Shown here: in pieces, positions 1 through 5,472 of the stretch
How the letters are laid out: every line of letters starts with the position of its first letter
Position numbering within the stretch: position 1 is the stretch's first letter
NCBI GenBank assembly: GCA_018676275.1
Contig: JABHFC010000273.1
Span: 1 to 6,342, forward strand
From: Gammaproteobacteria bacterium
Lineage (GTDB): Bacteria; Pseudomonadota; Gammaproteobacteria; Eutrophobiales; Eutrophobiaceae
Direction: 5' to 3'
DNA length: 6,342 bases
Translations under genes and position numbers: made by a program
The notes under the pieces: model-generated
Database searches by the model: none
Told to the model about the DNA's origin: nothing
Seen by the model: only the letters and a program-made list of their open reading frames with translations

Positions 1-1397
1 AACTTTAATTTGATCAAATTCTTCTCAGCTTTAATCCGGATTTCCGGTAAAGCTGTATAAATTCGACTTCTATTCAAAAGCACCGCTAACCTCAGGATAA
101 TACATAAATACCTTACGGTTTCGGGATTATCGTCAATTGATGCGGGAATGTTTTCACGTAAAAATTTACGACGATGATTTTGTACCAGGGTTGCCAGCTT
201 TATTTGATCCTGGCGTGAAAATCCGGGCAAGTCAGAATTTGCAATAAGATAGGCGCCATGTCTGTGGTATTGGGCATGGGCAATGGAAAGACCAATTTCG
301 TGGGTTTCTGCACCCCAATTTAGAAGTTTGAAGTGGGCCTCATCATTCAGTTTCCAGGTTTTTTTCGTCTGTTGGTAAAGCTCATGGACAGTCTTTTTCA
401 CTCTTGCAGCCTGTTCGTTATCAACACTGTAACGAGCCGCGATATCCACCATAGTCTTATCGCGAATATCTTCATTATGAACACGACCAATAAGATCATG
501 AAGTAATCCTTCTCGCAGTGCCCCATCTGAAATATTCATATAGTCAATTTCAAGCGATTCAAATATACCTGTTAGAATCGCTACACCACCGGCAAACACG
601 GGTTTTCTTTGAGCGGAAAGGCCATCAAACTTTATATCGTCAATCGTGCCAATGGAAATTAATGCATCGCTGAGAGAATGTAGTGATTTTAAGGTTATCC
701 CTTTATCACTCCAGCCCTGTGCCTTTACAACATCGTAGATCGCAAGAATGGTTCCGGAAGAGCCCAAAGCCTTATCCCAACTTAGTTTTTTATAGGTTGC
801 TTCGAGAGCTTCCATCTCCTGACGGGAGGCGACGATTGCTTTGCGCATTTTTTTGCGCGTTATTGTTCCCTCCGGGAAAAATCGACGACTGGTACTGACG
901 CAACCCATGTACAGGCTTTCCACGTAATAAGGATTGAAACCCTTACCAATAATCAGTTCAGTGCTGCCACCGCCAATATCAACTACAAGACGCTTATCTG
1001 TTTCGTTATAGACACTGTGAGCGACCCCGAGATAGATTAACCTGGCTTCTTCCTGACCGGAGATAATTTCAATAGGATGGCCAAGAGCCTGTCTGCCTTG
1101 TTGTAGAAATTCGTCGCCATTGACCGCGACTCGTAATGTGTTTGTACCTACAGCTCGTATATCAATCTGGGGTATTTCCCGGAGGCGCTGACCAAAGCGC
1201 TCAAGACAGGACATTGCTGTTGACATGGATTCTTCTGTCAGACAGTTTCTGTCATCAAGACCGGAAGCGAGTCTGACCATTTCCTTTATACGATCAACAA
1301 CCTGCAGTCTTTCATCTTCGTACTTCGCAACAATCATCTGGAAACTATTGGAACCGAGATCAACTGCTGCGTAAGATTTTGTAGGGGAAGAAGTCAT
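1..1397 (-). CDS. ppx: Exopolyphosphatase, Ppx/GppA family (3' end outside window)
   Basis: Predicted cytoplasmic enzyme that removes terminal phosphate from polyphosphate; some relatives (GppA) also hydrolyse pppGpp. The 465 visible residues start at the ATG at 1397-1395. Residues 10-23 carry the first phosphate-binding loop of the actin-like ASKHA fold (AVDLGSNSFQ). The SGQEEARLIY segment (113-122) includes the glutamate pair that holds the family's catalytic Glu. DIGGGSTELI (140-149) is the second phosphate loop, and GSSGT (212-216) and FAGGVAIL (268-275) are further ATPase-fold motifs. The C-terminal half has the HD-like helical region of long Ppx/GppA proteins (HEIGLSIAH and HRHGAYLI, about 366-385). 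Relatives are about 500 residues, so roughly 30-50 are missing past the left edge. It is divergent from the sixA-like gene. No good ribosome site precedes the ATG. Ppx and GppA cannot be separated with certainty; the CHAD and phosphate transporter neighbours favour Ppx. Confidence 0.93.
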   Translation of the reverse strand, partial: MTSSPTKSYAAVDLGSNSFQMIVAKYEDERLQVVDRIKEMVRLASGLDDRNCLTEESMSTAMSCLERFGQRLREIPQIDIRAVGTNTLRVAVNGDEFLQQGRQALGHPIEIISGQEEARLIYLGVAHSVYNETDKRLVVDIGGGSTELIIGKGFNPYYVESLYMGCVSTSRRFFPEGTITRKKMRKAIVASRQEMEALEATYKKLSWDKALGSSGTILAIYDVVKAQGWSDKGITLKSLHSLSDALISIGTIDDIKFDGLSAQRKPVFAGGVAILTGIFESLEIDYMNISDGALREGLLHDLIGRVHNEDIRDKTMVDIAARYSVDNEQAARVKKTVHELYQQTKKTWKLNDEAHFKLLNWGAETHEIGLSIAHAQYHRHGAYLIANSDLPGFSRQDQIKLATLVQNHRRKFLRENIPASIDDNPETVRYLCIILRLAVLLNRSRIYTALPEIRIKAEKNLIKLK

Positions 1398-1460
1398 AAC
1401 ACTGGAAAACTATAGGCTATAATTAATAAATAGATAAGCAAATGAGGAGACCGCAACATT
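1398..1460. promoter_or_regulatory. Divergent promoter region between ppx and the sixA-like gene
   Basis: This 63-base AT-rich gap must serve both genes. On the plus strand a perfect -10 hexamer TATAAT lies at 1418-1423, with a weak -35 candidate ATAACA at 1396-1401 (16-base spacer), which would start a transcript near 1430. On the minus strand TATAGT (1414-1409) is a possible -10 for ppx, but it would leave a leader of only a few bases and has no clear -35. The two candidate -10 hexamers lie only 3 bases apart, so the two polymerases would compete for the gap. The plus-strand hexamer is the better supported of the two. Confidence 0.4.
1444..1450 (+). promoter_or_regulatory. Ribosome binding site that sets a GTG start
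   Basis: GAGGAGA is a strong Shine-Dalgarno sequence 10 bases before the GTG at 1461. It supports the GTG as the true start. The ATG overlapping its 5' side (1442) is in another reading frame and cannot start this protein. Confidence 0.7.
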
Positions 1461-1979
1461 GTGACAGATTACAGGTTAATTATCATGCGTCATGCAAAGT
1501 CTGACTGGCATACAGACAGGTCTCTGGATATTGATCGACCGTTGGCAACACGCGGTAAACGAGATGCAGTACGCATGGGTAAATGGCTGTTGGGCAAGAA
1601 ACTCATTCCGGACTGTTTTATATGTTCATCTGCCAAACGTGCCAGGCAAACTGCAGCGCTGCTGGCAAAAGAAATAAAAATACCAGAGAGCGATATCATA
1701 TCAACAGAACAAATTTATGCTGCTTCTTTACAGAATTTACTTGGAGTGTTGGAAGCTTATTCTAATGGTGTCTCCAGCGTGATGATGGTGGGACACAATC
1801 CAGAGCTCGATGAGTTAGTCCGATTTCTTACCAAAGATCGACCGACCCTAACAAAAAAAGGCAAGTTAATGACGACATCTGCTATTGCTGTACTAAATTT
1901 TGGCGCCAAAGCAATAACGTCAACACCTCAATCAGCCTCTCTTGAGTATTTAATCAGGCCTAAAGAATTAGAGAACTAA
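1461..1979 (+). CDS. sixA: SixA-type phosphohistidine phosphatase (histidine phosphatase superfamily)
   Basis: Small cytoplasmic phosphatase of 172 residues with a GTG start. The catalytic RH motif is at residues 10-11 (IMRHAKSDW), with His11 expected to take the phosphoryl group. RPLATRGKRDA (26-36) follows as in SixA relatives. SSAKRARQTA (56-65) supplies a phosphate-pocket arginine, and VGHNPEL (110-116) supplies the second catalytic histidine, His112. The size fits the short SixA branch, which has no large cap domain. In E. coli SixA removes phosphate from histidine on phosphotransfer proteins such as NPr and, as first proposed, the HPt domain of ArcB. Whether that holds here is unknown: no phosphorelay or PTS gene is in view. 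The neighbours (exopolyphosphatase, CHAD protein, phosphate transporter) suggest a role tied to phosphate or polyP, but this is inference. The next gene starts 133 bases downstream and has its own promoter candidate. Confidence 0.88.
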   Translation: MTDYRLIIMRHAKSDWHTDRSLDIDRPLATRGKRDAVRMGKWLLGKKLIPDCFICSSAKRARQTAALLAKEIKIPESDIISTEQIYAASLQNLLGVLEAYSNGVSSVMMVGHNPELDELVRFLTKDRPTLTKKGKLMTTSAIAVLNFGAKAITSTPQSASLEYLIRPKELEN

Positions 1980-2034
1980 TTTGAAGCTGAGCTAGCATCA
2001 CGCTCAGGACATCTATGCCCAGTCGGGTAAATTA

Positions 2035-2048
2035 TTGATACATATCAA
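2035..2048. promoter_or_regulatory. FNR/ANR-type operator upstream of the CHAD gene
   Basis: TTGATACATATCAA is a perfect match to TTGAT-N4-ATCAA, the box bound by FNR, ANR and some DNR-type regulators. The palindrome extends one base inward, giving six-base arms around CA. Its centre (2041.5) lies about 40.5-41.5 bases before a transcript start predicted near 2082 from the -10 candidate at 2070-2075, which is the class II activator position. The sequence match is seen directly; binding and the identity of the regulator are inferred. Confidence 0.68.
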
Positions 2049-2069
2049 GATTATATTGATTGTTCCGGT

Positions 2070-2075
2070 CATACT
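2070..2075 (+). promoter_or_regulatory. Candidate -10 hexamer of an FNR-dependent promoter
   Basis: CATACT matches TATAAT at four of six positions. There is no good -35 hexamer 16-18 bases upstream; instead the FNR-type box covers that region, as is usual at activator-dependent promoters. The start would be near 2082, giving a leader of about 30 bases that contains the ribosome site AGAGGA (2098-2103). Confidence 0.4.
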
Positions 2076-2112
2076 TTAAATGTGGTTTTTAAACTGCAGA
2101 GGATAAGTATTG

Positions 2113-3051
2113 ATGGAACCCGGACAGCGCATAGACGTTGTTGCAAAAAAGATCTTTTCGGAACTATTACTGGTTATGGAAAGCAGGGAAGCTGTTATTT
2201 GCGAAAACCATGAAGAAAAGAGTTTGCATGATTATCGTGTAGCGTTGCGCCGAACCCGCACCTTGTTACATAGACTGAAAGGGGTGTTACCAAAGGCAAC
2301 AATCAGAAGATTTAAACGAGAGTTTGAGTGGATTGGGGATGCTACTGGACCTGCCCGAGATATAGATGTTTATATACTATCGTTTGATGAAATTAGCGGA
2401 CATCTGCCGAAAAAAAGACAAAAAGATCTGCTGACATTTCGCCACTTTTTAAATCAGCACCATCAAAAAGAACAAATCAAAGTAAAAAAATTTCTTACTT
2501 CCAAACGTTATCGGCGCGTTATGAAAGACTGGAATAATTTTGTCACAAAACCTGTTCCAAAGAAATCCCGCTTGTTACATGCTGAAGATCCAGTGATTCT
2601 TGTGGCAAACAAATACATCTGGCATGCGTTCAGGAAAGTACAAAAAAAGGGAGCAGCAATAAATCCTGATTCAGGTGAAAAATCACTCCATGATTTGCGT
2701 AAAGCATGCAAGAGCTTGAGATATTTAATTGAGTTCTTTCAAAAAATTTATCCCACAAAAAAGATCCATGTTTTGCTAGATCATCTGAAAATGCTACAAA
2801 ACAACCTGGGGGAATTTCAGGATCTGGTGGTGCAGCGGCATTTACTGGATGAATTTAACTCAGGTATATCTCGTCATTCTGAAATAGAGGATAAAACAGG
2901 TGAGTCCATGGAGATGCTAGCCAGGAATCTAAATCTTCGTGGACTAAAAGTCAGGAATAAATATTATTCACGATTTCGTCATTTTAATTCAAAGAAAAAC
3001 TGTGAGCTGTACAGACGGTTATTTGGGTTCAACGCAAATAAAATCAGTTAA
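2113..3051 (+). CDS. Stand-alone CHAD-domain protein, probable polyphosphate-binding
   Basis: A 312-residue, lysine- and arginine-rich, all-helical protein made almost entirely of a CHAD domain (conserved histidine alpha-helical domain). The two internal halves are both visible. SLHDYRVALRRTRTLL (residues 37-52) opens the first and SLHDLRKACKSLRYLIEFF (191-209) the second, each with the His and the run of basic residues that line the domain's central groove. ARDIDVYIL (81-89) and LQNNLGEFQDLVV (228-240) are the other family motifs. CHAD proteins from other bacteria bind polyphosphate and can sit on polyP granules. No CYTH triphosphatase domain is attached, unlike many relatives, and no signal peptide or membrane segment is seen. 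I chose the ATG at 2113 because AGAGGA ends 9 bases before it; an in-frame TTG at 2110 is also possible. An FNR-type box lies upstream. CHAD identity is confident; polyP binding follows from the family and the adjacent ppx. Confidence 0.92.
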   Translation: MEPGQRIDVVAKKIFSELLLVMESREAVICENHEEKSLHDYRVALRRTRTLLHRLKGVLPKATIRRFKREFEWIGDATGPARDIDVYILSFDEISGHLPKKRQKDLLTFRHFLNQHHQKEQIKVKKFLTSKRYRRVMKDWNNFVTKPVPKKSRLLHAEDPVILVANKYIWHAFRKVQKKGAAINPDSGEKSLHDLRKACKSLRYLIEFFQKIYPTKKIHVLLDHLKMLQNNLGEFQDLVVQRHLLDEFNSGISRHSEIEDKTGESMEMLARNLNLRGLKVRNKYYSRFRHFNSKKNCELYRRLFGFNANKIS

Positions 3052-3059
3052 GCATGTTG

Positions 3060-3085
3060 GCTCAATATTTGAGTTTAAAGTTTTT
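3060..3085 (+). terminator. Weak hairpin and T-run after the CHAD gene
   Basis: CTCAA (3061-3065) and TTGAG (3069-3073) form a short A/T-rich stem with a 3-base loop, extendable by one G-T pair. TTTAAAGTTTTT follows. The stem is weak for an intrinsic terminator, but it is the only candidate between the CHAD stop and the next promoter. Confidence 0.25.
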
Positions 3086-3102
3086 CTCGACAGCGTCTTA
3101 TA

Positions 3103-3120
3103 TTTTGATTCTGATCAAAA
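3103..3120. promoter_or_regulatory. FNR/ANR-type operator upstream of the phosphate transporter
   Basis: The core TTGATTCTGATCAA (3105-3118) is a second perfect match to TTGAT-N4-ATCAA, and the palindrome extends outward to seven-base arms (TTTTGAT and ATCAAAA). Its centre is 3111.5. A -10 candidate at 3141-3146 puts the transcript start near 3153, so the box is centred at about -41.5, the class II activator position. An alternative reading uses TTGATT (3105-3110) as a -35 with TATATA (3127-3132) as -10; the box would then block that promoter. The match is direct; regulator and direction of control are inferred. Confidence 0.7.
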
Positions 3121-3140
3121 ATTACCTATATATATGTGTC

Positions 3141-3146
3141 TAGTAT
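3141..3146 (+). promoter_or_regulatory. Candidate -10 hexamer for the phosphate transporter promoter
   Basis: TAGTAT matches TATAAT at four of six positions. It sits exactly where a class II FNR promoter would need it, given the box centred at 3111.5. The implied start near 3153 leaves an untranslated leader of about 187 bases before the ATG at 3340, which is unusually long. Confidence 0.4.
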
Positions 3147-3239
3147 TAACAGATAAAACGTGGAATAAAACTAATATTTGGAGTTGTCGAATCAGCTTAT
3201 AAAAATCGTAAATAGAACTGGAACTATTTAAGCAGTGCT

Positions 3240-3260
3240 CGGCAGCGCAACGGAATGCCG
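3240..3260 (+). other. GC-rich hairpin in the transporter leader
   Basis: CGGCA (3240-3244) and TGCCG (3256-3260) can pair around an 11-base loop. The hairpin stands out as a GC-rich patch inside a very AT-rich leader. There is no T-run directly after it, so it does not look like an intrinsic terminator. It could be a structured part of the 5' leader or a chance stem. A second, weaker dyad (TAGTT/AACTA, 3276-3291) follows. Confidence 0.3.
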
Positions 3261-3339
3261 TGGGCGATTAATTAGTAGTTCTTAATAACTATGCAGTAAT
3301 AGATATTTAACTTTATAGAAAACAAGAGATTAACTGTTC

Positions 3340-5127
3340 ATGGGAATTTTTGAGTTTCTGAATTTGCTTGGCTCCCTTGCCTTATTTTTATATGGCATGA
3401 AGGTCATGAGTGACTCCTTGATGAAACTGGCCGGGGACAAGATGCGCAAGGTGATGATTCGGCTGACGTCGAATCGATTCAAGGGTGTTCTTACGGGATT
3501 ATTTGTCACCGGTCTGATTCAATCTTCTTCTGCAACCACATTAATGGTTGTCAGCTTTGTAAATGCCCAGCTATTAAGTTTGACCGAGGCGATCAGCATT
3601 ATCATGGGCGCCAATATCGGTACTACTTTTACTGCCTGGCTAATTTCTATTCTCGGTTTTAAGGTGAAAATGAGTAGCATCGTAGTACCACTAATCCTGG
3701 TGGGGCTAATCTTTTATCTTAAGGAAAACCAGAAATTACGCAGCATGGGCAGCTTCATAATAGGGTTTTGTCTGCTTTTCATTGGACTGGATTTTATGAA
3801 GGACGCCATTACGGGCCTGGAAAACAACCCGGAATTGTTTGAATTCTTCCAGCACAACACTGACCGTGGCGTCATTGGTATACTGTTATTTGTGGTAATA
3901 GGTACTGCGCTAACCTTAATCCTGCAATCTTCAAGCGCTACTATGGCAATTACGATCGTTGCAGCAAGCCAGGGCGTTTTAACATTTGAAGCAGCAGCAG
4001 CCATTGTGCTAGGTGAAAATATTGGTACTACCATTACTGCAAATCTGGCAGCAATGATTTCCGGTACCGAAGCCAGACGAGCTGCACTGGCGCACCTTAT
4101 TTTCAACGTGGTAGGTGTAATCTGGATACTGATATTATTTACCCCCTACCTGGCTTTTGTTGACAAATTGGCATCTGATTTTTTGGGTGCAAACCCCCTC
4201 ACTGTTGCCATGGATATTCCTATCGGACTGTCGCTATTTCACAGTACCTTTAATATCATTAACACATTTCTGTTGATATGGACCATTGCTGTAATTGCAA
4301 GGATTGTTATTTACCTGGTGCCCGAAAAAGTTGAATCGGAACCGGTTTTCTCAACACCAAAATACCTTAGTGAAGAAGCCTTGAATTATCCGGAAACAGC
4401 ACTCAAAGCCCTGCTGGAAGAATCCCGGCGCCTTTATCAAGGGGCGGTTATTGAAGCGATCGCACACAGTCTGGGCGTAAATCGTAAAGATATTAAGTCG
4501 GATAAACCCATTGAAGACATTGTCAGGAAAAAGGCACATCCGGGCATCAAGCACAAGCAATTCATTAAGACGCGTATCCAGCCCATATACAGTGAAGTTC
4601 TGAGTTATGCATCCACGATACAGGAAAAATTTGAACTTTCAGCTGAGGATAGCGAACGCGTCACCCGGCTAAAAAAAGTTCATCGCGATGCGATTGAAAT
4701 ACTGGTTCATGTAAAAAAACTGAAAAACGAGATCGGAAATCATGAAGATGACAATAACACCTTTCTTGATGATGAATACGTGAAACTGAAATGTGCTGTA
4801 ATTGAACTGCTCAGATTATATCTGAGTGAAAACGATGAGTTGTTTTATAAAGAATGCAACACCTTGCTTGGTGGAGTCAAAAGCAAAGCCGAAACCCAGG
4901 ATGTCAATCTGATTCTGGATATTGACCAGTTAATTCGTGAAAATAAAATAACATCGGAACAAGCTGTGTCGCTAATCACCTGTAGTGCTGCAGTGCTGGA
5001 AATCTATCGCTTATTGATAAAGACAACGAAATACCTGGCAATAATCGGTTCAGAATACATTCAACTTGAGCAAGCCTTCTATAAAGAAGAGGACGATATC
5101 AATGTCCAGATGGAGGAAGCGGCTTAA
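3340..5127 (+). CDS. Na+/phosphate cotransporter-family membrane protein with C-terminal PhoU-like region
   Basis: A 595-residue inner-membrane protein of the Na/Pi cotransporter family. Residues 1 to about 328 are the membrane part, with about eight or nine hydrophobic segments. The two inverted family repeats are both intact: QSSSAT (61-66) with GANIGTT (90-96), and QSSSAT (196-201) with GENIGTT (225-231). These motifs form the substrate and sodium site in the family. Residues from about 345 to 580 are soluble, helical and acid/base-rich, like the PhoU-like region attached to many bacterial members. E. coli YjbB has this architecture and has been reported to export phosphate when overproduced, so the transport direction here is open. 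The ATG at 3340 begins directly with the first hydrophobic segment; the ribosome site is weak (AAGAGA, about 10 bases upstream). The upstream gap carries an FNR-type box. Placement near ppx and the CHAD gene links it to polyP turnover. Confidence 0.93.
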   Translation: MGIFEFLNLLGSLALFLYGMKVMSDSLMKLAGDKMRKVMIRLTSNRFKGVLTGLFVTGLIQSSSATTLMVVSFVNAQLLSLTEAISIIMGANIGTTFTAWLISILGFKVKMSSIVVPLILVGLIFYLKENQKLRSMGSFIIGFCLLFIGLDFMKDAITGLENNPELFEFFQHNTDRGVIGILLFVVIGTALTLILQSSSATMAITIVAASQGVLTFEAAAAIVLGENIGTTITANLAAMISGTEARRAALAHLIFNVVGVIWILILFTPYLAFVDKLASDFLGANPLTVAMDIPIGLSLFHSTFNIINTFLLIWTIAVIARIVIYLVPEKVESEPVFSTPKYLSEEALNYPETALKALLEESRRLYQGAVIEAIAHSLGVNRKDIKSDKPIEDIVRKKAHPGIKHKQFIKTRIQPIYSEVLSYASTIQEKFELSAEDSERVTRLKKVHRDAIEILVHVKKLKNEIGNHEDDNNTFLDDEYVKLKCAVIELLRLYLSENDELFYKECNTLLGGVKSKAETQDVNLILDIDQLIRENKITSEQAVSLITCSAAVLEIYRLLIKTTKYLAIIGSEYIQLEQAFYKEEDDINVQMEEAA

Positions 5128-5405
5128 ATTAAAATGATCTGTCCTTTTAGTATTGATCATGCAAAAGCCGTCATTGGATTCTACGGGATAGCTTGAACAG
5201 TCCGAGTTCCTAACTTGCTGATATTTGCAGTAACTAGCTGGTTTAACTGGCTTTATTATCGCTGCTGATTCGGGATAGTTGTTGCGGCACCAGGATTCAA
5301 AAGCTTATCGCCGATACCGTAGTTGAATGAACAAAGGTGAATACGGCTTTAATTGAACTATATGGATAGTGTTTTCGGCAAAAACGGATAGAGATTACCT
5401 GCTGC

Positions 5406-5422
5406 ACATAACATATTTATGT
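5406..5422. promoter_or_regulatory. Perfect 6-5-6 palindrome, candidate operator of the flavin reductase gene
   Basis: ACATAA, five bases (CATAT), then TTATGT: a perfect 17-base dyad. It overlaps the -35 region expected for the -10 candidate at 5437-5442, where a repressor or activator could control the promoter. The size fits operators of MarR-family and other winged-helix dimers, but an AT-rich dyad of this length can occur by chance. Confidence 0.4.
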
Positions 5423-5436
5423 ACATAGAAATCCTA

Positions 5437-5442
5437 TATAAA
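5437..5442 (+). promoter_or_regulatory. Candidate -10 hexamer for the flavin reductase gene
   Basis: TATAAA matches TATAAT at five of six positions, inside the longer run TATATAAA. There is no recognisable -35 at 16-18 bases, which would fit a promoter that depends on an activator at the overlapping dyad. The implied transcript start is near 5449, about 24 bases before the ATG. Confidence 0.4.
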
Positions 5443-5472
5443 TCGATTCATGGGATGTAAGTGTATAAACGT

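Larger units (their letters stand above)
5128..5472. other. 345-base intergenic gap before the flavin reductase
   Basis: I see no convincing gene, RNA gene or repeat element here on either strand. Small structures are present. ATGATC (5134-5139) and GATCAT (5155-5160) form a six-base inverted repeat with a 15-base loop soon after the transporter stop. AGCTGG (5236-5241) can pair with CTGGCT (5247-5252), with two wobble pairs, before TTATTATC; this is at best a poor terminator. CGGGATAG occurs twice (near 5184 and 5271). The promoter-proximal end (5406-5442) holds the palindrome and -10 described separately. Confidence 0.5.

Noticed and set aside
683..898. Plus-strand 71-residue open frame
   Set aside because: It lies fully inside the well-supported exopolyphosphatase on the other strand and has no recognisable domain.
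1987..2007. CTGAGC/GCTCAG inverted repeat after the sixA-like gene
   Set aside because: The stem is six pairs with a nine-base loop and no T-run follows, so it is not a convincing terminator; it is too short to call an operator.
2064..2088. Possible Pho box before the CHAD gene (CGGTCAT resembles a CTGTCAT half-site)
   Set aside because: No second half-site appears 11 bases downstream; the transporter gap likewise has only a single partial CTGTTCAT at the start codon.
3002..3202. 66-residue open frame running from the end of the CHAD gene into the gap
   Set aside because: It overlaps the CHAD coding end in another frame, resembles no family I know, and would cover the FNR-type box and the promoter.
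3714..4106. Minus-strand 130-residue open frame inside the phosphate transporter
   Set aside because: It is antisense to conserved transporter motifs (the second QSSSAT and GENIGTT), so it is explained by the codon use of the real gene.
5152..5166. Third FNR-like box after the transporter gene
   Set aside because: Only the left half (TTGAT) matches; the right half does not resemble ATCAA.
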